DNA of 64,000 bases from Reyranella sp. (GTDB lineage Bacteria; Pseudomonadota; Alphaproteobacteria; Reyranellales; Reyranellaceae). The position numbers and the translations under genes are program-made. The notes beneath the pieces were generated by a model that was not told the DNA's origin, ran no database searches, and was given only the letters and a program-made list of their open reading frames with translations. Shown here one piece after another: positions 17,373 through 25,978 of the stretch. Location of the stretch: NCBI GenBank assembly GCA_019750135.1, contig JAIEOV010000017.1:1-64000 (forward strand), in the 5' to 3' direction. Each line of letters opens with the position of its first letter. Within the stretch, counting starts at the first letter, position 1.

Positions 17373-17774
17373 CTATGGCAATGTTCGTTTCTCGAAGCCG
17401 AACGTCCAGAACGAGTTAGCGAGGAACTGGAATGCGAATACGGCGCCCATCGAGATGATCTTCGCCAGCCGTGGATCCAGGCCTGAAAGGACGAGGAGCA
17501 TGATGAAAAAGCTGGAGAGGCCCATCCCCGTCCCCGCGACTATCACGAACCTCGTCGCGCGAACCGCCACCGCGTCTGTCTTGCGGAAGTTGTATTTCCG
17601 GTTGAGGGTGAAAGAGACAATGATCCCTGCAGCGATTCCCGCGATATTGGCGACATAGAGGTTCGTTTGCCGATCCAACAGCACGAGGAACAGCGAGTAG
17701 TCCGCTGCGAAGGCGCATGCGCCCACGATACAGTAGACCGCGAACCGCCGCATATGTATTCGCAGCTGCAGCAT
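17373..17774 (-). CDS. GtrA family membrane protein
   Basis: FAVYCIVGACAFAADYSLFLVLL...NLYVANIAGIAAGIIVSFTLNRKYNFRK...FQFLANSFWTFGF. Confidence 0.88.
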   Translation of the reverse strand: MLQLRIHMRRFAVYCIVGACAFAADYSLFLVLLDRQTNLYVANIAGIAAGIIVSFTLNRKYNFRKTDAVAVRATRFVIVAGTGMGLSSFFIMLLVLSGLDPRLAKIISMGAVFAFQFLANSFWTFGFEKRTLP

Positions 17775-17783
17775 GTTGTGCCG

Positions 17784-18506
17784 TCAGCGATCGTTCCGTC
17801 CGACGACGCTCAGTTCTCGGCGAAGCACACGGAGCCCGGCCAAGTGCTCCGCCGCTATGCGCGGGATTTTGGTGAGACGATAGACCTGTGTCGTGCCGCT
17901 GGCACGGACGCGGTGGTGTACCGGCAGTTCCTTTATTTCGAATCCAAGCGCCGTTGCCCGGGCGACGAACTCCCACCAAAAGCCCTGCTTCAGGATGCCG
18001 ACATTGCCCGAAAGTATGGCATTCAGGCCCACGCGATTGATTAGAATGTAGGGACAGGATGGGTCGCGTAGGCGGACGCTGAACATGAGGCGGTAAACAA
18101 AGCCGAATGCGCCCGACATCAGCTTGCGCATCGCGGTGTCCTTGCGCGGATTGCGGTATCCCATCACTAGATCATGGCCGGGACGAGCAGCGGCAAGCTG
18201 CACGAAGTCCGCTGGGTCGCATTGGCCGTCGGAATCGATGCAAACCACCCAATCGGACTCCGTGGCGCGCAGGCCGTCGATCACGGCGCGCGAGTAGCCC
18301 TTCCTCACCGGATCGGAGATCAACTTGATCGGGAGTTCCTGCGCGAGCTTCTGCAGGACGGGCACGGTGTCGTCGCTCGATCCATCCTCACAGATGACGA
18401 AGCGGATAGGAATCCCGGCTTCCACGGCAACTTTCTGATGGAATTCCCGTAGCGTTGCGCCAATGGAGGCGCCTTCGTTGTGCACTGGCAACACGACATC
18501 GATCAT
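17784..18506 (-). CDS. Glycosyltransferase family 2 (polyprenyl-phosphate sugar synthase type)
   Basis: MIDVVLPVHNEGASIGATLREF...CEDGSSDDT...CIDSDGQCDPADF; start at 18506 overlaps the stop of the upstream gene. Confidence 0.9.
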   Translation of the reverse strand: MIDVVLPVHNEGASIGATLREFHQKVAVEAGIPIRFVICEDGSSDDTVPVLQKLAQELPIKLISDPVRKGYSRAVIDGLRATESDWVVCIDSDGQCDPADFVQLAAARPGHDLVMGYRNPRKDTAMRKLMSGAFGFVYRLMFSVRLRDPSCPYILINRVGLNAILSGNVGILKQGFWWEFVARATALGFEIKELPVHHRVRASGTTQVYRLTKIPRIAAEHLAGLRVLRRELSVVGRNDR

Positions 18507-20074
18507 TTGACACTCTTCCCGGCAGCGAAGGTGAATCCCCACCACCCGTCCTGAAAATAGTGGATGGTGATGCTATCAGGTGGCGCATCCTGCAGGCCGA
18601 GGGCGGCAAGCAAAGCCGTCCGCATTCCCGGAATACTGTCGTGATAGATGCCGTGCGCACTCCATCCGACGATGGGACAACCCTTGCCTGCCAGACGCGC
18701 CCGCATCTCATCGGCCAGGCCCGGATCGATGCGGCGCGCTTCTATGTCCTCGAGGTAGACGATTTTCGTCGTGGCATAGCCCTGCAGATATCGTCCGTAG
18801 ATGGCCGAAAACAGCCTTTGGTCGTAGTCGTTGCGATACCAGCCCTTGCGATCGAGGTCGATCACCGGGATGACGGCTCCGCGACAGGCAGGGACATTCC
18901 GGATCCATTCGGCCGACTGCCGAAACGGTTCGCTCCAAAGCAACGGCGACTCCTTTGGCGAGACACGCAGCGTCACGATGGTTGCCATCCAGAAGACGAC
19001 AAGCGCGAGCGCCAACGCGAGACAGGCGCGTGCCACAGGGCCGATGGATTGCTGGGCCCAGTCGTAAAGCCGCGCCCAGATCGCCCAAAGGAAAGGAGAG
19101 CAGATCAGGAGATTCCTGTCCGTGAAGTTCGGGGAGAACAATGTGCTGCTCACGATCCCGCCCACCAGAACGAGAACGGGAACGCCGACGATCAATGTGT
19201 CCGTGCCGTCGAGTTCAAGAGCCGGACGTCGCTTCGCCGAGAGATGGCCGATGATGATCGCTGCAAGGCAAAGGGCAATGGCGAGCGCCCCCTTGCGGCC
19301 GAGCGAATAATGGAAGGCGCTGCGAATGCCCGCCACGTACCAGTGGAACGTATTGGGAATGTAGAAATTGTTCGGATCGACCTGCACGTGCGGCGTGACG
19401 ACGAAGTGCAGGTAGAGCAGGGTCGCTGCCACGAGCACCGCGCCTATCAGGCAAAGTGCCAACCGCTCACGCCGTCGATGCAGGAAGAGCACCATCAGCA
19501 CGGCGAGACCTTCGATCGTGAAGTAGTAGTGCACGAAGACGCCAAGCAGCAGGACAATGCCGAGTGCCGCATATATGGATCTTTGGAACGACTGCGGCGG
19601 GCTGCGAAGGATCTGCAGGGCAAGGATCAGGACAACGGCGCTCAGCGCGAGGCAAACCGTATAGAATCGAGCGTTCTGCGACTGGAAGAACCAGAACATG
19701 GAGCCCGTCGCCATGGCAGCCGCAAACAGACGAGCCGACAGGCTGAAGCAACGACGCGTGCCGACGACGAACAGGGCGATCGAAGCACAGGCAAAAAAGG
19801 CGCTGAAAGCGCGCAACGCCGCGTCGCCCGTCCCGAAGGCTTTCGCGAAGTAGAAGAGCGCGACGTAGTACAGAGGTGGTGTTGTATCGGCCGCGATCCG
19901 AGCCATGGTCGCCCGCAAATCCGTGGCGTCGCCGATGGCCGCCGCACCGGAGAGTTCGTCGAACCAGAAGCTGTGATAGGTGAGGCCGATCCACGCACCG
20001 GCCAGGCCGATTCCGCAAGCAACGCCGAATGCGAGCTGGGGGAGTCTCGTCGGCAGCGCAGAAGGAGTTGTCAC
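18503..20074 (-). CDS. GT-C type membrane glycosyltransferase (GT39/ArnT-like)
   Basis: Many TMs; WFDEL near the N-terminus, DTTPPLYYVALFYFAKAFG. GTG start at 20074 overlaps the upstream stop (GTGA). Confidence 0.78.
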   Translation of the reverse strand: MTTPSALPTRLPQLAFGVACGIGLAGAWIGLTYHSFWFDELSGAAAIGDATDLRATMARIAADTTPPLYYVALFYFAKAFGTGDAALRAFSAFFACASIALFVVGTRRCFSLSARLFAAAMATGSMFWFFQSQNARFYTVCLALSAVVLILALQILRSPPQSFQRSIYAALGIVLLLGVFVHYYFTIEGLAVLMVLFLHRRRERLALCLIGAVLVAATLLYLHFVVTPHVQVDPNNFYIPNTFHWYVAGIRSAFHYSLGRKGALAIALCLAAIIIGHLSAKRRPALELDGTDTLIVGVPVLVLVGGIVSSTLFSPNFTDRNLLICSPFLWAIWARLYDWAQQSIGPVARACLALALALVVFWMATIVTLRVSPKESPLLWSEPFRQSAEWIRNVPACRGAVIPVIDLDRKGWYRNDYDQRLFSAIYGRYLQGYATTKIVYLEDIEARRIDPGLADEMRARLAGKGCPIVGWSAHGIYHDSIPGMRTALLAALGLQDAPPDSITIHYFQDGWWGFTFAAGKSVK

Positions 20075-21129
20075 CGCGAGGATCGATTGAAGACGAAATC
20101 GAACTTCTTGCCGATGTAGCTTCGCTGGAAGGGCTCCCGCATGCGCCACAAGCCGGCATCGATGACAAAATGCGACATGACGACCCCGAGCACGGCGCCG
20201 GCGAACAGGTGCTCGTACCACTCGGTTGCGTTGGGCAGGGCAAGGCCGCCGAGCAGAAGGTAGTAACCGACTCCTGAGATGACAGCGAACGCCCCCAGGG
20301 AGGCCAACGGGGCCTTCGTCCGCCCGCTCACGACGGTCATGAACACGAGATATTGCAGCCCGTGCGCCAGCGCGAAACCCGTGATCGCCGATGGCGCGTC
20401 CGGAAACAGGTAGGTGGGCAGGAAGAAGAGCGAGCCGTAGACAAAGAAAGCCAAGCGCAATGGGTTCCGGCGCAAGCTGTCGTTGCACCAGAGCGCGATC
20501 GCGAAGCACAGCAAGACTGGGGCATAGGCAAAGACGCCGAAGTGATACATCTGCGCGAACTCGCCGGCGCGATCGGGAAGATTAATGTCGAAGAAGTGCA
20601 GGAAGCCCAGGGCTCCTGGCAGGAATGCTGCCGCCAATGTTCGGCGTTCCCACTTCGACAACGGGGCGCCATCCGTACCGGCACAAACGAAGCTAAGCAC
20701 GCCAAAGTTTTGCTTCTGATAGTGCCAGAGCTGCCACATCAAATAGGCGCCTAGAAGGTACGACCGCGTCGCGGCGTTCGCCGCGGCGAATACGACCGCA
20801 GTGCCGACGATGATGGCAATCGGAGCCAAGACGTATCGACCCCTGTTGTGCCAGAAGTACGTGCGTACCGTGGGATCGGTGTAAAACCAGCCGGTCGCTG
20901 CCACGTGAAGCTGGGCACCCAGAATATTGAACAAGGCCACGGCATAGATTGCCGCTTGCACATTTGGGAACAGATGCCGCTGTGCCGGAATAAAAAGGAT
21001 CGGCAGCAAGCTCGCGGCCGTCATAGCCAAAAGAAAGAGTGTCCAACGCGCGTTTCTGCCGACGGGGCGACTTCTCAACTCCAACGACGATTGCGTGTTG
21101 ACCATTTCCCGCTTTATCAACCGAAACAT
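20071..21129 (-). CDS. Multi-pass membrane protein with scattered conserved-looking histidines, unknown function
   Basis: MFRLIKREMVNTQ...; hydrophobic segments with LHVAATGWFYTDP, MWQLWHYQKQNFGVLSF, AHGLQYLVFMTV, SHFVIDAGLWRMREPFQRSYIGKKFDFV. Confidence 0.75.
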   Translation of the reverse strand: MFRLIKREMVNTQSSLELRSRPVGRNARWTLFLLAMTAASLLPILFIPAQRHLFPNVQAAIYAVALFNILGAQLHVAATGWFYTDPTVRTYFWHNRGRYVLAPIAIIVGTAVVFAAANAATRSYLLGAYLMWQLWHYQKQNFGVLSFVCAGTDGAPLSKWERRTLAAAFLPGALGFLHFFDINLPDRAGEFAQMYHFGVFAYAPVLLCFAIALWCNDSLRRNPLRLAFFVYGSLFFLPTYLFPDAPSAITGFALAHGLQYLVFMTVVSGRTKAPLASLGAFAVISGVGYYLLLGGLALPNATEWYEHLFAGAVLGVVMSHFVIDAGLWRMREPFQRSYIGKKFDFVFNRSSR

Positions 21130-21286
21130 CGCCAATTGCAAACAATTTTCGGTTGGAATGCGGCTACAATCAGTGGTTGAGTCGTTTCTGGAGTGCGCAA
21201 TGTGCAGAGGTCTCGTCCCTAGCCGATACACGTGCCACTTGGCACCGCTGCCGCAACTGGGCTAAGCACCCGGCAGGAGGTGCTAG

Positions 21287-22561
21287 ATGGAGAAGGATGC
21301 CGGCAAGACCGGCGCAGCGATGCTGCTCGTCGTTGCAAGCCCATTCATTCTGTTCCTGTATCCAACGATTCTGGTGCTCGGCGAACCTTCCCAAGTCCCC
21401 GTCATCGCCCACCGATACTCCTACGGCGCGGCAGCCTTCCTGCTCTTGGCCGCCCTCCTCTACGCCATTTTCGCTCTCGCGCTGCTACGGCGCAGCGGCA
21501 CGCTCCTCGTCATTTGCCTGATTGCACTGGCCGTTCTCACCTTTCCGCTGCCCGCGAGCAACGTGATCTCCGCAGGGGCGGCGATCCCCCTCTTGCTCGC
21601 CGCGACGCGGCTACTCACCGCGATCGTTTTGGCGGTCGCCGCCGGGATCTGTGTGCGCGGCAGGCAGCCCGGAGGAGCGCTCGCCGCCGTCGCCGGCGCC
21701 GCGTTGCTCTTCGTGCCGTCGGCAATCGACACCGGCTACCTGCTCTGGCAGGCGAAAGGCGGACCGGCGGGCACCATCAGCGTCACCGTGGGCTATCGCG
21801 TGCCCTACGACCTCGGCAAACTCAACGGCCACGACATCGTGCTGGTCGGAGATTCCTTCGTCTGGGGCCAGGGAGTCGACATCCGCGAGCGTGTCGGTGA
21901 TGTCCTGCAGGCCGACTTGCAGCGGCGCGACCCGGCGGCCAGAGTCTACAGCCTCGGCATGATAGGTGCCGGCCTCAACGATTACGTGAAGGCGCTGAGC
22001 GAGGTCCCACCGGCGCCGAAGATCCGGCGGGTGATCGTGTCCTTCTATCAGAACGACATGCCGCCCCGCGATACGCTTGGCGGCTGGATGGAGCGGCTTT
22101 CTTTGGCGCTGGGCCGATCGTCGGTCAGCGCCCGGATGGTGCTCGACATCGCCAGACTGTCGCTCGCGCCGACGGTCGACGGCTACATCGACCTGGTTCT
22201 CGGCGACTTCGACCAGCAGGGAGCGGCCTTCCCGGCACGCTGGCGACTCCTGGTCGAGTCCTTCGACACGCTGTACCGGCTGGCAGCGGAACGATCCCTG
22301 GAACAGCCGATCCTGGCGATCGTTCCGATGCTCACGGCTGCCGAGGGCGAGAGGTGGCGTGACGCGCATCGGCGCGTTGCCGCAGTTGCGGCGGCAGCGG
22401 GCTTCGCGGTCGTCGACCTCTATGAGGACTACGGGACGGGAACGGCCGCGGCGCTGCGCTATCGGGTGGCCGCCAACGATCCGCATTTCGACGTCGCGGG
22501 CAATCAGTTGTTTGCACAAAAGCTTGCAGCAGCCATGATCGGCCGGACGCGCGAACCGTAG
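21287..22561 (+). CDS. Membrane-anchored SGNH/GDSL-like hydrolase
   Basis: Four N-terminal TMs, then DIVLVGDSFVWGQGVDI (GDS block), YQND, and C-terminal NDPHFDVAGNQLFAQKLAAAM. Confidence 0.75.
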   Translation: MEKDAGKTGAAMLLVVASPFILFLYPTILVLGEPSQVPVIAHRYSYGAAAFLLLAALLYAIFALALLRRSGTLLVICLIALAVLTFPLPASNVISAGAAIPLLLAATRLLTAIVLAVAAGICVRGRQPGGALAAVAGAALLFVPSAIDTGYLLWQAKGGPAGTISVTVGYRVPYDLGKLNGHDIVLVGDSFVWGQGVDIRERVGDVLQADLQRRDPAARVYSLGMIGAGLNDYVKALSEVPPAPKIRRVIVSFYQNDMPPRDTLGGWMERLSLALGRSSVSARMVLDIARLSLAPTVDGYIDLVLGDFDQQGAAFPARWRLLVESFDTLYRLAAERSLEQPILAIVPMLTAAEGERWRDAHRRVAAVAAAAGFAVVDLYEDYGTGTAAALRYRVAANDPHFDVAGNQLFAQKLAAAMIGRTREP

Positions 22562-22611
22562 CGTAGGGTGGCTCGGCAAAGCTGACGCACGCGACACGTC
22601 GAGGCTGCCCG

Positions 22612-23352
22612 CTAAATATTGAGCCGGTTGAACACGACCCGCGGCAGATTGCGCACGACGAACATGATCAGCCCCCAGCGCGCCGGAACGTAGAACACCG
22701 GCCGCTTGGCATCGATTCCGCGCACCATGGCCTGCGCCACTTCCTCGACCGAGGCCGGCCGGCCGCCGCGCGCCTTGAGGGGCGCGGCCATCGGCGTGTC
22801 GGTTGGCCCGGGCTTGATCAGCACGACGGCGACCGGGCTGCCGGCGAAGCGATGCTGCAGGCCCTCGGCGTAACACTCGATGAAGCTCTTCGCCGCCCCA
22901 TAGACGTAGTTGGTCTTGCGGCCGCGATCGCCAGCGACCGAACCGATGATCGCCAGCGTGCCGCGCCCTGCCCTTGCCAATTGCGCGGCGAAAGCCTCGG
23001 CGAACAGGGCCGGCGATACTGCGTTCACCTCCACGGTGCTGCGGCAGAGAGCGAGGTCGGCTTCGGCCAACCGCTGCTCGGGAAGGCTGCCATGGGCGAT
23101 CAGCACGATGTCGATCGGCGCGTCGGCTGCAGCCCGTTCGGCCAGCCGGCCGATCGCCGTCGCATCGAGGAAGTCCAAACTCGCCACCTGGACCGTCGAC
23201 GTCGGGCTGCGCACCTTGAGGTCTTGCGCCACACGTTCGGCCTTGGCCGTATCGCGCGCCACCAGCAGCAGATCACAGGCCGTGCGCTGTACCCAGATCC
23301 GACAGCAATGCTCGGCAATCGCCGACGTTGCTCCGATCACGACTATCCTCAC
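22612..23352 (-). CDS. dprE2: SDR oxidoreductase, DprE2-like (decaprenylphospho-2-keto-ribose reductase)
   Basis: MRIVVIGATSAIAEHCCRIW...GSVAGDRGRKTNYVYGAAKSFIECYAEGLQHRF...VLIKPGPTDTPM; adjacent to a DprE1-like gene. Confidence 0.78.
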   Translation of the reverse strand: MRIVVIGATSAIAEHCCRIWVQRTACDLLLVARDTAKAERVAQDLKVRSPTSTVQVASLDFLDATAIGRLAERAAADAPIDIVLIAHGSLPEQRLAEADLALCRSTVEVNAVSPALFAEAFAAQLARAGRGTLAIIGSVAGDRGRKTNYVYGAAKSFIECYAEGLQHRFAGSPVAVVLIKPGPTDTPMAAPLKARGGRPASVEEVAQAMVRGIDAKRPVFYVPARWGLIMFVVRNLPRVVFNRLNI

Positions 23353-23371
23353 TCCAGCCCTCCTTCGGCCT

Positions 23372-24664
23372 TCAGCTTCCCATCAACCGCCGCGACATCG
23401 CCGAGCTGATGCCGGGATCGCGATAGCGCACGAATTCACCGAGGCGCGGATACCCGGCCTCGAACATCGCCCGCGGCATGCGTGCATCCTTTGCGGGATA
23501 GAGCCGGCCGCCCGCCGCAACGACCAAGGCGTCGAGGCGCTCGAACAAGGCCTCGATGCCCGCATGATTGTGGAAATCGAGCGCCAGTGTCGCGCCCGGC
23601 CGGGGAAAGCTCAGCAGGCCCGGCGGCCAACGCTCCCCGAACGTCTTCAGCACTGCCAGGACCGATCCGGCGCCGGATCGGCCGATCGCCTCCAGCAGGC
23701 TTGCAATCGCCGCCAGCGCGTTCTCGTGCGGCACGACACACTGATACTGGTAGAAGCCGGCCGGTCCATAGGCACGGTTCCAGCCGGCGATGGCGTCGAG
23801 CGGAAACAGAAACGGCTGGTAGTGGACGATGCGCGGCCCAAGATGCCGTTGGTTGGACCACCAGTAGAGCTGGTTGATCGGCTTCAGTGTCAGGCGATTT
23901 ATTAAGGAGATCGGGGGCGACACCGGCATGGCGAGCGATCGGGCGCGCCAAGCGCCCTGCTGAACGGCGGCAGGGCGGGCGCGCAGAAAGAGGCCGCGGC
24001 CAGCGTCGCCTGACGTGCAGTCGATCCAGGAAACCGTGTGTTCCCAGGCAGGATGTGATTCGTCGGACAGCCGGAAAAAGGCGTCGAGCCCCATGTAGGC
24101 GATGGTCTCGGCTTCGAGCCAAGGTCCCGGGACGCGCCGCAGCTGCAGCTCGGCCTCGACGATGAGCCCGGTCAGGCCAAGGCCCCCGACGGTCGCCGCG
24201 AACCAGTCGGGCCGTTCGGCCGGGCCGCAGACGATCTCCTCGCCATCGCAGCGCTGCAGGCGGATCGACATGACGTGGTCTCCGAAGGTCCCACTGCCAT
24301 GATGATTCTTGCCGTGGACGTCGTTGGCGATGGCGCCGCCCACCGTGACCTGCCGAGTGCCCGGCAGTACCGGCAGGCCCCAGCCGCGCGGCAGAAACAG
24401 GTCCTGGATATCGCGCAGCACCACGCCTGCCTCGCAGACCAGGCGGCCCGTCGCTTCATCGAAGTCGATGAAACGATCGAGGCCGGCCGTCCGCCACAGG
24501 GTGCCGCCGGGATTGAGGCAGACGTCACCGTAGCTGCGACCGAGCCCATAGGCGATGCCAGGCCGGCTGCGAACCAGCGCGGCTGTGACGGCAGTCCGAT
24601 CCGAGAGCTCCACAACGTCGTGCGGCAGCGCCGACAACCGCCCCCAGGACGACACCGGCCTCAT
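23372..24664 (-). CDS. dprE1: FAD-binding oxidoreductase, DprE1-like (decaprenylphosphoryl-ribose oxidase)
   Basis: GLGRSYGDVCLNPGG...GWGLPVLPGTRQVTVGGAIANDVHGKNHHGSGTFGDHVMS...TVGGLGLTGLIVEAELQL. ATG at 24664 overlaps the upstream GtrA stop. Confidence 0.85.
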   Translation of the reverse strand: MRPVSSWGRLSALPHDVVELSDRTAVTAALVRSRPGIAYGLGRSYGDVCLNPGGTLWRTAGLDRFIDFDEATGRLVCEAGVVLRDIQDLFLPRGWGLPVLPGTRQVTVGGAIANDVHGKNHHGSGTFGDHVMSIRLQRCDGEEIVCGPAERPDWFAATVGGLGLTGLIVEAELQLRRVPGPWLEAETIAYMGLDAFFRLSDESHPAWEHTVSWIDCTSGDAGRGLFLRARPAAVQQGAWRARSLAMPVSPPISLINRLTLKPINQLYWWSNQRHLGPRIVHYQPFLFPLDAIAGWNRAYGPAGFYQYQCVVPHENALAAIASLLEAIGRSGAGSVLAVLKTFGERWPPGLLSFPRPGATLALDFHNHAGIEALFERLDALVVAAGGRLYPAKDARMPRAMFEAGYPRLGEFVRYRDPGISSAMSRRLMGS

Positions 24665-25062
24665 GGGGTGGCAGCGCGGAACACGAAGCGCTTGTCGAGG
24701 TGATACTTTGCCCAATAGCCGATGACGAGGCCGATCAGCCCGCCGAGGTAGCGCAGCCTCTTGTCCTGGAAGGCGCTGTAGAAGGCGAATTCGAAACCCC
24801 AGAAGACCAGGGTGGTGACGACACCCATGCCGGAGTAGAGGATGAAGGTCTGCAAGTCGTGCGCCGCACTCTCGGCCTTGAAGCTGAAGATGAAGATCTT
24901 GTCGAGCACGTACTTGAGAGCCAAGCCGACCGCGGTGCCGACCAGCACCGAGAGCTCGATCTGCCACGGACCAGTCCACAGATAGACGGCGAGCGCCTGC
25001 GCCGCGAGGTTCGCGGCCATCGCGATCAGGGCAATGATCGCGTAGACGATCGCAAGCCGCAT
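24661..25062 (-). CDS. GtrA family membrane protein (position equivalent to Rv3789)
   Basis: MRLAIVYAIIALIAMAANLAAQALAVYLW...VLVGTAVGLALKYVLDKIFIFSFK...YWAKYHLDKRFVFR. Confidence 0.85.
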   Translation of the reverse strand: MRLAIVYAIIALIAMAANLAAQALAVYLWTGPWQIELSVLVGTAVGLALKYVLDKIFIFSFKAESAAHDLQTFILYSGMGVVTTLVFWGFEFAFYSAFQDKRLRYLGGLIGLVIGYWAKYHLDKRFVFRAATP

Positions 25063-25129
25063 CGATTGACCTTTTCCATGCTCCCGGTCCCCAGTATAAG
25101 CATGTTGGGGGTATGGTCTCGTTATCAAT

Positions 25130-25978
25130 ATGTCGCCGCTGATCGGCCTGCTCCGCCTTGCGCGTCCGAAGCAGTGGATAAAGAACACCTTCGTGCTGGC
25201 GCCGCTGGTGTTTGCCCGGGAGTTCGCGCATCCCGACTCCATCATCAATGCGCTGATTGCGTTCGGGCTGTTCTGCGTGGCCTCGTCCGCGACCTACATC
25301 CTGAACGACCTCCGCGACATCGACCGCGACCGCAGCCATCCGACCAAGCGCTACTCCCGACCGCTAGCGGCCGGCACCGTCTCGCCACGCGCGGCGATCG
25401 GTCTGCTGATCGCCTGCTATTGCGTGCTTGTCGCCGGATGGCTCTGGTCGGTGGATACCATGCTGGCGATCTTCGCCTACCTGGCGTTGAACGTGGCCTA
25501 TACCTACTGGCTGAAGCACCAGCCGGTGCTCGACCTCTTCTCGATCGCCACCGGCTTCGTGCTGCGCACCTATGCCGGCGCGCTTGCGCTGGCCGTGCCG
25601 CTGTCGAGCTGGATGGCGATCACCACGCTCTGCCTGGCGCTCTATCTGGCGGCCATCAAACGGCGGCAGGAACTGGCGAGCAACGGCGCCGAAAGCCGCG
25701 AGGTGCTACGCACCTACTCCGCGGCGCTGATCGACCGCTATGCCGAGATGTCGGCAACCGGCGCCCTGATCTTCTACAGCCTGTTCGTGATGTCGGCCAA
25801 CGCCAGGCTTGCCGCCACGATCCCCTTGGTCATCTTCGGCCTCTACCGCTACTGGTATGTCGTCGAGCGTCTGGGCGGCGGCGAATCGCCGACCGATGCG
25901 GTGCTGTCGGACTGGCCGCTCGCCCTCGCCATCGTCATCTGGATCGGCGTCTGCGTGGCGGTCCTGCTGCCCGGCTAG
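25130..25978 (+). CDS. UbiA-superfamily prenyltransferase, decaprenyl-phosphate phosphoribosyltransferase type
   Basis: LLRLARPKQWIKNTFVLAPLVF, NDLRDIDRDRSHPTKRYSRPLAAG, NVAYTYWLKHQPVLDLFSIATGFVLRTYAGAL. Confidence 0.87.
   Translation: MSPLIGLLRLARPKQWIKNTFVLAPLVFAREFAHPDSIINALIAFGLFCVASSATYILNDLRDIDRDRSHPTKRYSRPLAAGTVSPRAAIGLLIACYCVLVAGWLWSVDTMLAIFAYLALNVAYTYWLKHQPVLDLFSIATGFVLRTYAGALALAVPLSSWMAITTLCLALYLAAIKRRQELASNGAESREVLRTYSAALIDRYAEMSATGALIFYSLFVMSANARLAATIPLVIFGLYRYWYVVERLGGGESPTDAVLSDWPLALAIVIWIGVCVAVLLPG

Noticed and set aside
18455-20119. 554-aa plus-strand ORF
   Set aside because: Antisense to the GT-C gene; charged low-complexity translation with no motifs.
22560-22605. gcgtagggtggctcggcaaagctgacgcacgcg resembles a degenerate GTAGGGTGGG...-type dispersed repeat
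   Set aside because: Only one weak copy in the window and no clean hairpin; not enough to call a repeat.
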